A stretch of 64,000 nt of DNA, taken from assembly GCF_014773485.1 (NCBI RefSeq), contig NZ_JACXBP010000002.1, positions 124,001-188,000 on the forward strand, read 5' to 3'. Below, piece after piece: positions 20,263 to 31,917 of this stretch (positions are counted from its first letter, which is position 1; each line of letters opens with the position of its first letter). Source of the stretch: Erwinia aphidicola (GTDB taxonomy: Bacteria > Pseudomonadota > Gammaproteobacteria > Enterobacterales > Enterobacteriaceae). Both the position numbers and the translations under genes were made by a program. Under the pieces are notes generated by a model. The model searched no databases, was not told the DNA's origin, and saw nothing but the letters and a program-made list of their open reading frames with translations.

Positions 20263-21471
20263 CTACCCTCTGGTGAACGCCTGGGCTTTCGCCAGACGCG
20301 TCTCATAATCTATGCGTAACAGGAACACGATGGCGGTCGACATAATAATCAGACTCGAACCACCGTAACTGATCAGCGGCAGCGTCAGACCTTTGGTCGG
20401 TAACATGCCCGCTGCGGCCCCGACGTTAACCAGTGCCTGGAAGCTAAACCAGACGCCAATTGAACAGGCGAGGAAGCCGGAAAAGCGCTGATCGATCTCT
20501 AAAGCTTTTCGCCCGATGGACATCGCGCGAAAAGCGACGAAGAATACCATTAACAGGGCTAAAACCACACCGATATAACCCAGTTCTTCTCCGATAATCG
20601 AGAAGATAAAGTCGGTGTGCGCTTCCGGTAAATATTCCAGTTTTTGCACGGAGTTACCTAAGCCCTGGCCCCAGAATTCCCCACGACCAAACGCCATCAG
20701 GGACTGGGTCAGCTGGTAGCCACTGCCAAACGGATCTTCCCACGGGTTCCAGAAGGAGGTGACGCGGCGCATACGATAGGGTTCGGCCACAATCAGCAGG
20801 CAGACGGCGAAAATCCCGGAGCCGATAATCGCAAGGAACTGCCACAGTTTTGCCCCGGCAAGGAACAGCATCGCCAGCGTGGTGACAAACAGCACTACCA
20901 CCGTACCGAGGTCCGGCTGCGCCAGCAGCAGTACCGCCAGCACCACCATCACGCCCATCGGCTTACAGAAGCCCCAAAAGTTGTTACGAACCTCTTCGAC
21001 CTTACGCACCAGATAGCTGGCGAGATAGCAGAACAGCGACAGTTTTGACAGCTCGGCAGGCTGGATACGCAACGGGCCGAGGGCGATCCAGCGCGATGCC
21101 CCGTTAACCGAGCTACCCACCACCAGCACCACCAGCAGCATGGCAACGGTGCCCAGCAGCATGATATTGCTGTAGCGCTGCCAGAAATCCATCGGCACGC
21201 GCAGGGTCACCAGCGCCATCCCCATCGCCAGCAGGATGTAAAACGCATCGCGCTTGGCAAAGTAGAACGGGTCATCGTTAAGACGCTGGCCAACCGGCAT
21301 CGACGCCGATGTCACCATAACAAAACCTATAATCGCCAGGCCAAACGTCAGCCATAGCAGGGTGCGGTCATACAGCACCATCGAGTTGGTATCGCTTTCA
21401 CGCGATCCCATGACCCAGTTTCTCAGCAGGTCAGAAATACCGCTGGCAAGGCTCAGACCAGGAACGCGCAT
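20263..21471 (-). CDS. ftsW: Lipid II polymerase FtsW
   Basis: SEDS-family septal glycosyltransferase working with FtsI. The 402-residue protein has about ten hydrophobic segments, the SEDS patterns [22 protein letters not shown] and [11 protein letters not shown] (catalytic Asp region), and [10 protein letters not shown]. The first in-frame ATG at 21471 overlaps the murD stop; E. coli FtsW is 414 residues, with differences at the N-terminal cytoplasmic tail. Confidence 0.98.
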   Translation of the reverse strand: MRVPGLSLASGISDLLRNWVMGSRESDTNSMVLYDRTLLWLTFGLAIIGFVMVTSASMPVGQRLNDDPFYFAKRDAFYILLAMGMALVTLRVPMDFWQRYSNIMLLGTVAMLLVVLVVGSSVNGASRWIALGPLRIQPAELSKLSLFCYLASYLVRKVEEVRNNFWGFCKPMGVMVVLAVLLLAQPDLGTVVVLFVTTLAMLFLAGAKLWQFLAIIGSGIFAVCLLIVAEPYRMRRVTSFWNPWEDPFGSGYQLTQSLMAFGRGEFWGQGLGNSVQKLEYLPEAHTDFIFSIIGEELGYIGVVLALLMVFFVAFRAMSIGRKALEIDQRFSGFLACSIGVWFSFQALVNVGAAAGMLPTKGLTLPLISYGGSSLIIMSTAIVFLLRIDYETRLAKAQAFTRG

Positions 21472-22787
21472 CAGTCAGCCTCCCGCGCCAGTTGGGCAAA
21501 CACGTCGCCGCGCTGCTCAAAGTTTTTAAACTGATCGAGGCTGGCGCAGGCCGGAGACAGCAGCACCAGATCGCCAGGCTGCAGTACGGTTTTAATCTGC
21601 TGCACCGCTTCAGCCAGGGTTTCCGTCTGCACGGCAATTTCCGGGCGCAGCTCAGCCAGCTCCGCACCGTCACGGCCAAAGCACCAGATGCGGATACGCT
21701 CCCCCTGCAGGTAGGGTGCCAGCGCGCTGAAGTCGGCGGATTTACCGTCACCGCCGAGCAGCAGATGCAGCGTTCCCTTAACCTGTAACCCCTTCAGCGC
21801 CGCTTCGGTGCTGCCGACGTTGGTGGCTTTGGAATCATTTATCCAGCGCACGCCGTTGCGCTCATGCACCAGCTGGAAACGGTGCGGCAGACCGGCGAAG
21901 GTGGTTAACGCTTTCAGGCTGCTGGCACGCGGCAGGCCGACGGCGTCCGCCAGCGCCAGCGCGGCCAGCGCGTTAGTGTAATTGTGCTTACCGACCAGAT
22001 GCATCTCATCGGTGTTCAGCACTTTCTCGCCTTTCACCCGCAGCCAGATACTGCCCTGCTGGTGATTGAGATGATAATCGCCGACGTCGGCGCCAAAACT
22101 GACGCAGCGCGTGTCGGCACCACGCACCGGCATGGTCATCGCATCATCGGCATTGACCACGCAGACGGCGGCATTCTCATAAATGCGCAGCTTGGCCGCA
22201 CGGTACTGCTGCATCCCCAGCGGATAGCGATCCATATGATCTTCTGTCACGTTAAGGATGGTGGCAGCGGCGGCGCGCAGGCTGGTGGTGGTTTCCAGCT
22301 GGAAGCTGGAGAGTTCCAGCACGTAAAGCTGCGCCGGTTGCGCCAGCAGCATCAGTGCTGGCAGGCCGATATTGCCGCCCACGCCAACCTGCCAGCCTGC
22401 GGCTTTCGCCATCTCGCCCACCAGCGTGGTGACGGTGCTTTTGCCGTTAGAGCCGGTGATCGCCACGATGGGCGCCTGCGCTTCGCGGCAGAACAGCTCG
22501 ATATCGCCGACGATCTCTACTCCGGCATCCGCCGCCGCCATCAGCGACGGATGAGCCAGCGCCATTCCCGGGCTGGCCACGATCAGGTCGGCAGCCAGCA
22601 GCCAGTCTTCGTTTAACGAACCTAACCAGCGCTCAACCTCTTTCGGCAGCTTTTCCAGCCCCGGCGGCACGACACGGGTATCCATCACGCGCGGCGTCAC
22701 GCCACGTGCGACAAAGAAATCAACACAGGAGAGGCCGGTCAGCCCCAACCCGATGATGACGACTTTTTTACCCTGATAGTCAGCCAT
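21471..22787 (-). CDS. murD: UDP-MurNAc-L-Ala--D-Glu ligase MurD
   Basis: Second Mur ligase, adds D-glutamate. The 438 residues match E. coli. Visible are the N-terminal uracil-binding motif [20 protein letters not shown] loop [14 protein letters not shown] (about 109-122) and the [13 protein letters not shown] and [13 protein letters not shown] blocks. It is separated from mraY by 2 nt and overlaps ftsW by 1 nt. Confidence 0.99.
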   Translation of the reverse strand: MADYQGKKVVIIGLGLTGLSCVDFFVARGVTPRVMDTRVVPPGLEKLPKEVERWLGSLNEDWLLAADLIVASPGMALAHPSLMAAADAGVEIVGDIELFCREAQAPIVAITGSNGKSTVTTLVGEMAKAAGWQVGVGGNIGLPALMLLAQPAQLYVLELSSFQLETTTSLRAAAATILNVTEDHMDRYPLGMQQYRAAKLRIYENAAVCVVNADDAMTMPVRGADTRCVSFGADVGDYHLNHQQGSIWLRVKGEKVLNTDEMHLVGKHNYTNALAALALADAVGLPRASSLKALTTFAGLPHRFQLVHERNGVRWINDSKATNVGSTEAALKGLQVKGTLHLLLGGDGKSADFSALAPYLQGERIRIWCFGRDGAELAELRPEIAVQTETLAEAVQQIKTVLQPGDLVLLSPACASLDQFKNFEQRGDVFAQLAREAD

Positions 22788-22789
22788 GA

Positions 22790-23872
22790 TTACCGCACCT
22801 TCAGCGTGGCCAGGCCAATCAGCACCAGCATCAGTGAAATAATCCAGAAGCGCACAATCACGCGCGGTTCCGGCCAGCCTTTCAATTCATAGTGGTGGTG
22901 AATGGGTGCCATGCGGAAAATACGCTGCCCGCGCAGTTTGAAGGAACCGACCTGCAGGATCACCGACAGCGTCTCCACCACGAATACGCCGCCCATAATC
23001 ACCAGCAGGAACTCCTGACGCAACAGCACGGCGATAGTGCCGAGCGCGCCGCCTAGCGCCAGGGAACCAACATCCCCCATAAAGACCTGCGCCGGGTAAG
23101 TGTTGAACCACAGGAAACCAAGACCCGCACCGACAATGGCGGTACAGACGATCACCAGCTCACCCGCGTGACGCAGATAAGGGATATGCAGATACTCGGC
23201 AAACTTCACGTTACCGGTCGCCCACGCCACCAGCGCGAAACCAGCGGCGACAAACACGGTTGGCATAATCGCCAGGCCATCCAGCCCGTCGGTCAGGTTG
23301 ACCGCATTACTGGTGCCGACAATCACGAAGTAAGCCAGCAGCAGATACAGCAGGCCAAGCTGCGGCATCACGTCTTTAAAGAACGGCACTACCAGCTCGG
23401 TCGCCGGGGTGTCTTTGCCAATCATATACATGACAAAAGCGGCACCGAGGGCGATCACCGACTGCCAGAAATATTTCCAGCGGGCGATCAGGCCTTTAGT
23501 GTCCTTGCGCACCACTTTGCGGTAGTCATCGACGAAGCCGACAATGCCATAACCGACCAGCACGAACAGTACGCACCAGACGTAAGGGTTTGATGGATAA
23601 GCCCACAGCAGCACCGAAATGGTGATGGAGGTGAGGATCATAATCCCGCCCATGGTCGGCGTACCGCGCTTGCTGAAGTGCGACTCAGGACCGTCGTTAC
23701 GTACCACCTGGCCAAAGGACATTTCCTGCAGGCGGGCGATCATGCGCGGGCCCATCCACAGTGAAATAAACAGCGCGGTCAGCAGGCTGACAATGGCGCG
23801 AAACGTCAGGTAGGAGAAGACGTTAAAGCCAGAATATAAAGAGACCAGATGCTCGGCCAGCCAGACTAACAT
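22790..23872 (-). CDS. mraY: Phospho-MurNAc-pentapeptide translocase MraY
   Basis: Integral membrane enzyme that transfers phospho-MurNAc-pentapeptide to undecaprenyl phosphate, making lipid I. The 360 residues equal E. coli and form ten hydrophobic segments. Active-site motifs are [29 protein letters not shown] and the [13 protein letters not shown] histidine loop. The start overlaps the end of murF by 7 nt. Confidence 0.99.
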   Translation of the reverse strand: MLVWLAEHLVSLYSGFNVFSYLTFRAIVSLLTALFISLWMGPRMIARLQEMSFGQVVRNDGPESHFSKRGTPTMGGIMILTSITISVLLWAYPSNPYVWCVLFVLVGYGIVGFVDDYRKVVRKDTKGLIARWKYFWQSVIALGAAFVMYMIGKDTPATELVVPFFKDVMPQLGLLYLLLAYFVIVGTSNAVNLTDGLDGLAIMPTVFVAAGFALVAWATGNVKFAEYLHIPYLRHAGELVIVCTAIVGAGLGFLWFNTYPAQVFMGDVGSLALGGALGTIAVLLRQEFLLVIMGGVFVVETLSVILQVGSFKLRGQRIFRMAPIHHHYELKGWPEPRVIVRFWIISLMLVLIGLATLKVR

Positions 23873-25227
23873 GTGCCTTTCTCCTGTAAGGTTTGCACTA
23901 CCTGCTCCATCGCGGCACTACGTGAACCTTTAACCAATACGGTAATGTGTGAATGCTGTGACAGCAGCGCCAGCGCACGCGCGCTCAGGGCTGCCTTCTC
24001 CGTGAAGTGCTCACCCACGCCGCTGGCATCAGAGATACCCTGGCTGAGCGTGCCCACGCTTAAAACTTTATCGATGCCGGCCAGGCGAGCCGCTTCGCCG
24101 ACCTGACGATGACACTCGGCGGCTTCTGCCCCCAGTTCGCCCATGTCGCCGACGATCATTACGCGGTAGCCCGGCATTTCAGCCAGCACCTGCGCGGCGG
24201 CGGTCATTGAACCGACGTTGGCGTTGTAGCTGTCATCCAGCAGCAGCTTGTTTTCACCCAGTGCGATCGGGAACAGGCGCCCCGGCACGGCTTTAAGCTG
24301 GCTCAGCCCCTGCTGCACCGCCGTGAGCGGCGCTCCGACAGAGAGGGCCAGCGCCGTCGCGGCCAGCGCGTTAGCAATGTTGTGACGGCCCGGCAGCGGC
24401 AGGGTAATCGCGATGTCGCCCTGCGGGCTGTGCAGCGTGAAATGGGTACCCTTAGCGCTGAATTTCACCTCAGAGGCGCTGAAATCACAGTCAGCCTGCG
24501 GCTCCGGTGAGAAGCGCCAGACGGTTTTACCGTGCAGCGTCTGCTGCCAGTGCGGCCAGTCGTTGCTGTCGCTGTTGATAATGGCGGTGCCGTGCAGCGG
24601 CAGACCGTTGAAAATCTCACCTTTGGCTTTCGCCACGCCCGCCAGCGACCCGAACCCTTCCAGGTGCGCTGCGGCCAGGTTATTGACCAGCGCCGTCTCC
24701 GGGCGCGTCAGTTCGGTGGTATAAGCGATCTCACCCTGGTGGTTAGCCCCCAGTTCGATCACCGCATACTGGTGAGCTTCGGTCAGGCGCAGCAGCGTCA
24801 GCGGCACGCCGATGTCGTTATTCAGGTTGCCCGCGGTGTACAGCGTCTCGCCACATTCACGCAGAATGGCGGCGGTCATCTCTTTAACCGAGGTTTTGCC
24901 GGAGGAACCGGTGAGCGCGACGACGCGGGCAGTGGACTGCTGACGCACCCAACCTGCGATCTGGCCGAGGGCAATGCGGGTGTCTGCGACCACAACCTGC
25001 GCTACCGCGACAGGTAAGTGCTTACTCACAAGCAGCGCTAAACAGCCAGCGCTGATAGCGTCACCGACGAAGTCATGGGCATCGAAGCGTTCGCCTTTCA
25101 GGGCGATAAACAGGCAGCCTGCGCTCACCTTACGCGTGTCGGTGGTCACTTCGGTGATGCTGCGGTCAGCGCCGTACAGCGTGCCGCCGGTGATCTCAGC
25201 CAGCTGCTGCAGAGTGAAGGCGATCAT
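23866..25227 (-). CDS. murF: UDP-MurNAc-tripeptide--D-Ala-D-Ala ligase MurF
   Basis: Fourth Mur ligase; adds D-Ala-D-Ala made by DdlB. The 453-residue protein (E. coli 452) starts [15 protein letters not shown], has the ATP loop [14 protein letters not shown] (about 104-117), the [13 protein letters not shown] block and [11 protein letters not shown]. It overlaps the murE stop by 4 nt and mraY by 7 nt. Confidence 0.99.
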   Translation of the reverse strand: MIAFTLQQLAEITGGTLYGADRSITEVTTDTRKVSAGCLFIALKGERFDAHDFVGDAISAGCLALLVSKHLPVAVAQVVVADTRIALGQIAGWVRQQSTARVVALTGSSGKTSVKEMTAAILRECGETLYTAGNLNNDIGVPLTLLRLTEAHQYAVIELGANHQGEIAYTTELTRPETALVNNLAAAHLEGFGSLAGVAKAKGEIFNGLPLHGTAIINSDSNDWPHWQQTLHGKTVWRFSPEPQADCDFSASEVKFSAKGTHFTLHSPQGDIAITLPLPGRHNIANALAATALALSVGAPLTAVQQGLSQLKAVPGRLFPIALGENKLLLDDSYNANVGSMTAAAQVLAEMPGYRVMIVGDMGELGAEAAECHRQVGEAARLAGIDKVLSVGTLSQGISDASGVGEHFTEKAALSARALALLSQHSHITVLVKGSRSAAMEQVVQTLQEKGTC

Positions 25228-26711
25228 GCTATCACCCCCAGCAGACGCGCCACGGTCACGCGGTCAGAGTAATCAAGGCGCTGGCTGCCGATAATCTGGT
25301 AATCTTCGTGGCCTTTGCCGGCCACCACTACAATGTCGCCTTCCTGCGCCTGCATCACCGCGTTAGTGACCGCTTGCGCACGCCCCATTACCACGCGGGC
25401 GCGGCCGGGGTCCAGCAGGCCAGTCAGCACATCGGCCACAATCGCCGCCGGATCTTCACTGCGCGGGTTATCATCGGTGATCACCACCACATCGGCGAAC
25501 TGCTCGGCAATCGCCCCCATTAACGGGCGCTTGCCTTTATCGCGATCGCCGCCGCAGCCAAACAGGCACCACAGCTGCCCTTTACAGTGCAGTCGCGCGG
25601 CGCTCAGCGCTTTTTCCAGCGCGTCTGGCGTGTGCGCATAATCCACCACTACCGTCGGTTTGCCCGGCGCGCTAAACACTTCCATGCGCCCGGTAACCGG
25701 CAACAGCTGGCTTGCCGTAGCGACCAGCGCCGCCAGTGGATAATCCAGAGACAGCAGCGTCGCCAGCGCCACCAGCAGGTTGCTGACGTTGAATGCGCCC
25801 ATCAGGCGGCTGTCAATTTCACCGTTGCCCCAGCTTGACTCAAAGCGCACGGAAGCCCCGCCGTCGTGATAGCGAACGTCAGTGGCTCTCAGCCAGCGGC
25901 CGTGACAGCCAGGCTGTAAATTGTTTTCCATGGTGACGGCAACGGCGTCAGGCAGCTGCTGCAGCCAGCGGCGGCCGACTTCATCATCGGCGTTGATAAT
26001 CGCCTGGCCGACCTGATGCTCAGAGAACAGCAGCCATTTTGCGGCTTCATAGCGCGCCATATCGCCGTGGTAGTCGAGGTGGTCGCGGCTGAGATTGGTA
26101 AAGGCGGCAGCCGCAAACGGCAGGGCCGCTACGCGATGCTGCACCAGGCCGTGCGAGGAGATCTCCATCGCCGCCAGCGTGGCGCCTTTGTTGACCAGCG
26201 ATGCCAGCAGATGCTGAACGTCAACCGCTGAGCCGGTGGTATTTTCCGCCGGGGCCAGCTGGCCATACACGCCGTTGCCGACGGTCCCCATCACCGCGCC
26301 GGTTTCACCCAGCAGCTGCGCCCACTGCGCCAGCAGCTGCGTAGTGGTGGTTTTGCCGTTAGTGCCGGTCACGCCAATGAGCTTGAGCTTTTCGCCTGGC
26401 TGCTGATAGAAGCGCCCGGCCAGGGCTGATAAACGCTGGGAGAGCTGGGCAAGGTAGATAACCGGCACGCCGTGCATCTCTACAATTTGCCCATCTTCCG
26501 CTTCACCTTCGGCATCCGCGATGACCGCCGCCACGCCCTGAGCAATGGCCTGGGGAATAAAACGACGGCCGTCAGCCGCATGGCCTTTCACTGCCACAAA
26601 CAGATCGCCGGAGGCCACTTCACGGCTGTCCAGCGTCATTTCACGCAGCGGGCGATCGGGCGCAGCAGGCACCCATGGAGCCAGTAAGTCGCGCAGATTA
26701 CGATCGGTCAC
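25224..26711 (-). CDS. murE: UDP-MurNAc-tripeptide synthetase (meso-DAP-adding) MurE
   Basis: Third Mur ligase, adds meso-diaminopimelate. A GTG start at 26711, preceded at 4-5 nt by AGGGA, yields 495 residues beginning [14 protein letters not shown] after Met, the E. coli length and a GTG like E. coli; the upstream in-frame ATG at 26723 is less likely. Motifs: [14 protein letters not shown] (about 114-127), [13 protein letters not shown], and [10 protein letters not shown], the DNPR loop that selects meso-DAP over lysine. It overlaps the ftsI end by 14 nt. Confidence 0.98.
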   Translation of the reverse strand: MTDRNLRDLLAPWVPAAPDRPLREMTLDSREVASGDLFVAVKGHAADGRRFIPQAIAQGVAAVIADAEGEAEDGQIVEMHGVPVIYLAQLSQRLSALAGRFYQQPGEKLKLIGVTGTNGKTTTTQLLAQWAQLLGETGAVMGTVGNGVYGQLAPAENTTGSAVDVQHLLASLVNKGATLAAMEISSHGLVQHRVAALPFAAAAFTNLSRDHLDYHGDMARYEAAKWLLFSEHQVGQAIINADDEVGRRWLQQLPDAVAVTMENNLQPGCHGRWLRATDVRYHDGGASVRFESSWGNGEIDSRLMGAFNVSNLLVALATLLSLDYPLAALVATASQLLPVTGRMEVFSAPGKPTVVVDYAHTPDALEKALSAARLHCKGQLWCLFGCGGDRDKGKRPLMGAIAEQFADVVVITDDNPRSEDPAAIVADVLTGLLDPGRARVVMGRAQAVTNAVMQAQEGDIVVVAGKGHEDYQIIGSQRLDYSDRVTVARLLGVIA

Positions 26712-28464
26712 TCGATCCCTCATTCTTGTTAGTTACCATCTCGCTTTTGTCACTGGTGGGTATGGCATCCGGTTCAACGTTCATGGTGCGCAGCACGCTG
26801 CCCATGATGGCGCCAAATACCGGCGCGGATACCGCACCACCGTAATATTTGCCGGCCTGCGGGTCATTAATCACCACCACCAGCGCAAAACGAGGGTTGC
26901 TTGCAGGTGCAACACCTGCGGTATAAGCAATGTATTTATTGACGTATTTCCCGTCCGGCCCAACTTTCTTCGCCGTACCGGTTTTAATCGCGATGCGGTA
27001 ACCCTTGATCGCCGCTTTAACGCCACCGCCGCCCGGCAGGGCAACGCTTTCCATCATGTGCAGCACGGTGCGCACCAGCGGTTCAGGGAAGACGCGCTGA
27101 CCCGCCACCGGCGGGTCAACTTTGGTAATCGACAGCGGGCGATAAATGCCATAGCTGCCCATCGTTGCGTAGACTCGCGCTAGCTGTAACGGCGTTACCA
27201 TTAGCCCGTAGCCGAAAGAGAAGGTGGCCCTCTCTATGTCAGACCACCGTTGTTTTTGAGGGTATATGCCACTGCTTTCTCCGACCAACCCCAAATTGGT
27301 CGCTTTGCCGAAACCAAAACGTGAGTAAGTATCTACTAACGCGTTGGAAGGCATCGCCAGCGCCAGTCGAGAAACACCGACGTTGGACGATTTCTGGAGC
27401 ACCCCGGTCAGGGTCAGTTCGCTATAGCGCGCCACGTCTTTAATTTCGTGGCCGTTAATACGGTAAGGCACGGTGTTCAGCACGCTACCTTCACGTACCA
27501 CGCCGCGCTGCAGTGCGGTCATTACCACCATTGGCTTCACGGTGGAGCCAGGCTCGAAGATGTCGGTAATCGCGCGGTTACGCATCACATCTTTGGTCGT
27601 GCCGGTGAGGTTGTTCGGGTTGTAGGCCGGGCTGTTAGCCATTGCCAGCACTTCGCCGGTGTTGACATCCACCAGCACCGCGGTGCCCGACTCCGCTTTG
27701 TTAAACGCCACGGCGTTGTTCAGCTCGCGGTAAACCTGTGCCTGCAGGCGTTCGTCGATGCTCAGCGCGAGGTTATGCGCCGCCTGGCTGTCCACCGAGG
27801 AGATATCTTCAATCACGCGGCCGTTACGGTCTTTACGCACGGTACGTTCGCCCGGCTGGCCGGTTAACCACTTATCAAAACTTTTTTCAACGCCTTCAAT
27901 ACCCTGGCCGTCGATATTAGTGAAGCCAATCAGGTGAGAAGTGACCTGCCCGGCAGGATAGTAGCGGCGTGACTCTTCGCGCAGAAAGATGCCCGGCAGC
28001 TTGAGTTTTTTCACATAGTCGCCAATGGCCGGGTTGACCTGACGCGCCAGATAAACGAAGCGGCCGTTAGGATTGGCATTCACGCGTGCGGCTAACTGGT
28101 CGAGCGGAATCGACAACGCGTCAGACAACGCCTTCCAGCGGCTGTCGAGCGTAATGCCACCCTTGTCGTGCAGCTCTTTCGGATCGGCCCAGATGGCGTT
28201 GACCGGTACGCTGACGGCCAGCGGGCGGCCAGCGCGATCGCTGATCATGCCGCGTGAGGTCGGTACAGCCTGCACGCGCAGGGAGCGCATGTCCCCTTCA
28301 CGCACCAGGCGGTCAGGATTGATCACCTGCAGATAGGCCACGCGCAGCAGCAACCCTGCCAGCGCAAGGAAAATACAGCCACACAACAACGCAAAACGCC
28401 AGCTGACAAAGCTGGCCTGATCTTCCGTGCGTTTCGACTTCTGCGTCTTATTTGCGGCTCTCAT
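26698..28464 (-). CDS. ftsI: Septal peptidoglycan transpeptidase FtsI (PBP3)
   Basis: Class B penicillin-binding protein that cross-links septal peptidoglycan together with FtsW. The 588 residues equal E. coli. There is a cytoplasmic N-terminus, one transmembrane helix (about 24-43), a pedestal domain, and the transpeptidase domain with catalytic SxxK in [13 protein letters not shown] in QKSSNVGVS and KTGT in [12 protein letters not shown]. It is 15 nt downstream of ftsL. Confidence 0.99.
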   Translation of the reverse strand: MRAANKTQKSKRTEDQASFVSWRFALLCGCIFLALAGLLLRVAYLQVINPDRLVREGDMRSLRVQAVPTSRGMISDRAGRPLAVSVPVNAIWADPKELHDKGGITLDSRWKALSDALSIPLDQLAARVNANPNGRFVYLARQVNPAIGDYVKKLKLPGIFLREESRRYYPAGQVTSHLIGFTNIDGQGIEGVEKSFDKWLTGQPGERTVRKDRNGRVIEDISSVDSQAAHNLALSIDERLQAQVYRELNNAVAFNKAESGTAVLVDVNTGEVLAMANSPAYNPNNLTGTTKDVMRNRAITDIFEPGSTVKPMVVMTALQRGVVREGSVLNTVPYRINGHEIKDVARYSELTLTGVLQKSSNVGVSRLALAMPSNALVDTYSRFGFGKATNLGLVGESSGIYPQKQRWSDIERATFSFGYGLMVTPLQLARVYATMGSYGIYRPLSITKVDPPVAGQRVFPEPLVRTVLHMMESVALPGGGGVKAAIKGYRIAIKTGTAKKVGPDGKYVNKYIAYTAGVAPASNPRFALVVVINDPQAGKYYGGAVSAPVFGAIMGSVLRTMNVEPDAIPTSDKSEMVTNKNEGSSDRS

Positions 28465-28479
28465 TGAGTCCGGGCGTCC

Positions 28480-28800
28480 TTATTGCTGTACCACAATATT
28501 TTCCTGCGAAGGATCAACATGCTGCATCTGAAGTTTCTCCGTAGCTGTACGTTCCACCCGGCTGTGATCGCCAAGCGCATTCTCTTCGAGGATCAGGTTG
28601 CGCCATTCGATATCCAGCGCATCCCGCTCCAGTACCAGCTGTTCACGCTGTGCGGTTAGCAAGCGGGTTTTATGCGCGGTGGTCACCACCGTCACGGCAG
28701 TTACCAGCACCGCAATCAGCAAAATCAGAGCGATCTTGCCGTGGCGTAACAGGTCACCACCGATGACGCCGGGTAAATTGTGGCGCTCGTTACCGATCAT
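28480..28800 (-). CDS. ftsL: Cell division protein FtsL
   Basis: Small bitopic divisome protein that forms the FtsQLB complex and activates FtsWI. From ATG 28800 it has 106 residues versus 121 in E. coli, the shortening being at the cytoplasmic N-terminus ([15 protein letters not shown] is retained). A transmembrane helix (about 22-42) is followed by the near-invariant coiled coil [18 protein letters not shown] and the C-terminal [13 protein letters not shown]. It overlaps the rsmH end by 4 nt. Confidence 0.97.
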   Translation of the reverse strand: MIGNERHNLPGVIGGDLLRHGKIALILLIAVLVTAVTVVTTAHKTRLLTAQREQLVLERDALDIEWRNLILEENALGDHSRVERTATEKLQMQHVDPSQENIVVQQ

Positions 28801-29738
28801 GATGCCGTTCGCTCCGCGATGCGTAATACGGAACTGCGCGCGCGCGGATTATCGGCCACTTCGCTGTCGCCCGGCATCATTTTGCCCAGCGCTTTCAGCT
28901 GGCGACCGCCCAGGCTGCTGAGCTGGGCTTCGGTCATCGGCAGGCCATGTGGCACCTGCGGTCCGCGGCTCTGCTCGCGCATAAAGCGTTTCACAATGCG
29001 GTCTTCCAGCGAGTGGAAGCTAATAATCGACAGTCGACCACCCGGGGCCAGCGCGCTCAGTGCGCCCTTCAGCGCCTGTTCAATCTCTTCGAGTTCGCTG
29101 TTTACCCAGATACGGATTGCCTGGAAGCTGCGCGTGGCCGGGTGTTTGAATTTGTCTTTCACCGGCGTGGCGACATAAATCACCTCGGCCAGCTCTTTGG
29201 TGCGCGTCATCGGCTGTTCACGATTGCGCTCAACGATGGCGCGGGCAATGCGCTTAGCGAAACGCTCTTCACCGAAGGTTTTCAGCACGAAGGCGATATC
29301 CGCCTCTTCCGCTTTCAGCAGCCATTCGGCAGCTGACTGGCCGCGCGTCGGGTCCATACGCATATCCAGCGGCCCGTCACGCATAAAGGAGAATCCACGT
29401 TCGGCATCATCCAGCTGCGGTGAGGAGACGCCCAGATCCAGCAGGATCCCATCAATCTTCCCCTGCAGGCCGCGCTCTTCGGCATACTCTGCCAGTGCAG
29501 AAAACGGACCGTGGATGATGCTGAAACGAGGATCGTTAATCTCAGCAGCGGCTGCGATAGCTTGCGGATCGCGGTCGATAGCATATAAACGACCCTGCTC
29601 GCCCAGCTGGGAGAGGATCAGGCGTGAATGTCCGCCGCGGCCAAAAGTGCCATCAATGTAGATGCCGTCAGGTTTGATATTGAGGCCGCTTACCGCCTCG
29701 TCTAACAGCACCGTTCTGTGTTTGTAAGTATCCTGCAT
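28797..29738 (-). CDS. rsmH: 16S rRNA m4C1402 methyltransferase RsmH (MraW)
   Basis: SAM-dependent enzyme methylating N4 of C1402 in the ribosomal P site. The 313 residues match E. coli. SAM-binding motif [14 protein letters not shown] (about 29-42), [18 protein letters not shown] and the C-terminal [14 protein letters not shown] block are clear. It is 2 nt after mraZ and the second gene of the dcw cluster. Confidence 0.99.
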   Translation of the reverse strand: MQDTYKHRTVLLDEAVSGLNIKPDGIYIDGTFGRGGHSRLILSQLGEQGRLYAIDRDPQAIAAAAEINDPRFSIIHGPFSALAEYAEERGLQGKIDGILLDLGVSSPQLDDAERGFSFMRDGPLDMRMDPTRGQSAAEWLLKAEEADIAFVLKTFGEERFAKRIARAIVERNREQPMTRTKELAEVIYVATPVKDKFKHPATRSFQAIRIWVNSELEEIEQALKGALSALAPGGRLSIISFHSLEDRIVKRFMREQSRGPQVPHGLPMTEAQLSSLGGRQLKALGKMMPGDSEVADNPRARSSVLRIAERTAS

Positions 29739-29740
29739 AG

Positions 29741-30199
29741 CTATAACGACAAATCCTGCAGCCGCTCAGACAGGGGTTCCTGTGAGGACTGCTCTGCGTC
29801 AATATCATCCTTGACTTGTTGATACCAGGTCTGTTCATCCCACAGTTCAAACTTGTTGAACTGCCCAACCAGCATCACTTCTTTAGTCAGGCTCGCATGT
29901 TGACGAAGCGTATTCGCCAGCAGTAAACGGCCTGCATTATCCATCTGACATTCACTGGCGTGCCCCAGCAGGAGGCGTTGTACACGGCGCTCTGCGGGGT
30001 TCATGCTGGATAAACGCGACAGCTTTTGTTCAATGATTTCCCATTCGGGTAAGGTGTAAAGCAACAGGCATGGCTGGTGGAGGTCAATGGTACAGACCAT
30101 TTGCCCCTGTGATTCCCCGATCAGCGTTTCGCGATAGCGCGTCGGCACGGCAAGCCGGCCTTTGCTGTCGAGATTGACTAACGTTGCTCCCCGGAACAT
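29741..30199 (-). CDS. mraZ: Transcriptional regulator MraZ
   Basis: AbrB-like DNA-binding protein, first gene of the dcw cluster; in E. coli it represses its own promoter and opposes RsmH. The 152 residues contain two SpoVT/AbrB-type halves with [13 protein letters not shown] (about 11-23) and the second [13 protein letters not shown] (about 84-96). Its presumed operator repeats lie immediately upstream at 30221-30254. Confidence 0.98.
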   Translation of the reverse strand: MFRGATLVNLDSKGRLAVPTRYRETLIGESQGQMVCTIDLHQPCLLLYTLPEWEIIEQKLSRLSSMNPAERRVQRLLLGHASECQMDNAGRLLLANTLRQHASLTKEVMLVGQFNKFELWDEQTWYQQVKDDIDAEQSSQEPLSERLQDLSL

Positions 30200-30220
30200 G
30201 TCAGCCTCACCCCCCAGATA

Positions 30221-30254
30221 CCCAAAATCACCACTTTACTCCACAAATTCCCAC
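30221..30254 (-). promoter_or_regulatory. MraZ operator repeats
   Basis: On the - strand four direct repeats, GTGGG, GTGGA, GTGGT and TTGGG, recur every 10 bp with AT-rich 5-bp spacers (AATTT, GTAAA, GATTT). The published E. coli MraZ operator is a set of TGGGN repeats with 5-nt spacers at the same site. They lie between the -10 box and the mraZ ATG, which fits autorepression. Confidence 0.85.
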
Positions 30255-30260
30255 CAAAAG

Positions 30261-30290
30261 AGTGTACGGAGCAGAGGAAAACATTGTCAA
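30261..30290 (-). promoter_or_regulatory. mra promoter driving the dcw cluster
   Basis: On the - strand TTGACA (complement of 30285-30290) is followed after 18 bp by TACACT (complement of 30261-30266), directly upstream of the MraZ repeats. The arrangement resembles the E. coli mra promoter, which transcribes much of the dcw cluster. Confidence 0.8.
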
Positions 30291-30745
30291 GCCGCAGTAA
30301 TAGCGGATTGGCATTATTTCTTCGTGAGATAAAACGTAGGGAAGTTAGAAACAAACCGCCTGAGGAGAGAATTCAAAAATAAACTAATGAATAGTGGCAG
30401 GAAATTCTCACACACCTTTAAGCTGCTCAAAAAAATACCACATTTTGACCGTAAAAAATAAACTGCCCGCTTTGCGACACCGGCGGCATTTTAAGGCATT
30501 TCCTAACACTTTCCCAGCGTGATGCAGATTCTCTGCGGCAGGCGCGTGGCGACAGGTGCAACAACTTATTTATAAACGTTAAGTTTTATAATCAAAAGCT
30601 GACGCCGACGGCTGGGCTTTACTTTTATTTACCTGTCTGGCTGAGCGCGGACGCTTAAATGTGAGGAGGGGGCCAAAGATGGCTCAGATTGGTTCTGGAC
30701 AAACGGGGGCGGAAATAATGGGCGCGACGTTGCGCGCCCACTGTC
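30291..30745. other. AT-rich non-coding stretch between mra promoter and cra
   Basis: No convincing gene in about 450 bp. The centre is markedly more AT-rich than the flanks, with A tracts near 30431 and 30456 and an isolated TATAAT on + at 30587-30592 lacking a good -35 box. The stem GGGCGCG/CGCGCCC at 30720-30726 and 30733-30739 lies just past the cra stop and may help end the cra transcript, although only a loose T-rich stretch follows on the - strand. Confidence 0.5.
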
Positions 30746-31756
30746 TTAGTTTGCTTTGCGGTTCAGACGCCCACGGCGATAAAGATTACGGCGAATACGC
30801 GTCAGCCCCGGCTTTGGCTTGCGCGGCTCATCAAGACTGGCCAGCACCAGTTCCAGCACGCGCTCTGCCACATCGCGATGACGCTGGCCCACTGCCAGTA
30901 CCGGGCACTCAAGGAAATCCAGCAGTTCGTGGTCGCCAAAGGTGGCAATCGCCAGGTCCTGTGGTAAACGCCCTTCACGTTTCAGCGTCACGTCCATCAC
31001 GCCCTGCAGCAGGCCGAAAGAGGTGGTGAACAGTGCTTCCGGCATCTCATGGGTGTCGAGATAATTTTCGAACAGGGCCGCCGCTGCGCTGCGCTCAAAG
31101 CTGTTGGCATAGATAAAGTCGATCGGTCGTTCATCGCCCTTCCACGCATCGCGGAAGCCCAGCTCGCGCAGGAAACTGACGGACAGCTCCGGCAGCGCGC
31201 CAAGGAACAGCACCGATTTCGCCGGCAGCTTACGCAGTTCAGCACCGAGCGCTTCTGCATCGTCCTGATCGGCACCGACCACGCTGGTGAAGTGCTCACG
31301 ATCCAGCGCCCGGTCCAGCGCAATGATCGGCAGCGGATCATTGACCCAGCGCTGATAAAACGGATGTTCCGGCGGCAGTGAGGTCGAGACGATAATTGCA
31401 TCGACCTGGCGCTGTAGCAGATGCTCAACGCAGCGCATTTCGTTATCGGGCTGATCTTCTGAACAGGCGATCAGCAGCTGATAGCCGCGCTGGCGCGCCT
31501 GGCGTTCCAGATAGTTAGCAATTCGGGTGTAGCTGGTATTTTCCAAATCGGGGATCACCAGCCCTATTGAGCGCGTACGACCGGCGCGAAGCCCTGCCGC
31601 CACCGCGTTAGGGTGGTAATTATGTTCACGCACCACCGCCATCACTTTCTCGACGGTTTTATCGCTGACACGATACTGCTTAGCCTTGCCATTAATCACA
31701 TAGCTGGCCGTCGTGCGCGAAACACCCGCGAGGCGCGCAATTTCATCCAGTTTCAC
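30746..31756 (-). CDS. cra: Catabolite repressor/activator Cra (FruR)
   Basis: LacI-family regulator of carbon flow (represses glycolytic genes and activates gluconeogenic ones; released by fructose 1-phosphate). The 336 residues (E. coli 334) start at a GTG as in E. coli, with the helix-turn-helix [19 protein letters not shown] (about 3-21) and hinge [19 protein letters not shown], followed by the periplasmic-binding-like effector domain. It is transcribed alone between ilvH and the mra promoter, the usual enterobacterial order. Confidence 0.98.
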   Translation of the reverse strand: MKLDEIARLAGVSRTTASYVINGKAKQYRVSDKTVEKVMAVVREHNYHPNAVAAGLRAGRTRSIGLVIPDLENTSYTRIANYLERQARQRGYQLLIACSEDQPDNEMRCVEHLLQRQVDAIIVSTSLPPEHPFYQRWVNDPLPIIALDRALDREHFTSVVGADQDDAEALGAELRKLPAKSVLFLGALPELSVSFLRELGFRDAWKGDERPIDFIYANSFERSAAAALFENYLDTHEMPEALFTTSFGLLQGVMDVTLKREGRLPQDLAIATFGDHELLDFLECPVLAVGQRHRDVAERVLELVLASLDEPRKPKPGLTRIRRNLYRRGRLNRKAN

Positions 31757-31858
31757 AATAACCCCACACTTCTTTATGGATTAGCATTTGTCACATCTAA
31801 CCGCAGAAAAGTGTGGCGAGCAACCGCTTTTCATCCGCAGCAGGCGCTTTGTGACAAA

Positions 31859-31884
31859 TAAAAAAAACCCGGCATTACGCCGGG
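31859..31884 (-). terminator. Intrinsic terminator of ilvIH
   Basis: On the - strand ACCCGGC (31878-31884) pairs with GCCGGGT (31866-31872) across a 5-nt loop, followed by a run of T (complement of about 31859-31865). It lies 33 nt past the ilvH stop and about 100 nt before cra. Confidence 0.93.
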
Positions 31885-31917
31885 TTAGCAAACAATTCTG
31901 ATCGTCACCTGGTGAAA

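Noticed and set aside
31757..31858. Leader peptide (fruL-like) upstream of cra
   Set aside because: A 17-codon frame exists on the - strand but does not resemble the E. coli FruL peptide and has no clear ribosome-binding site.
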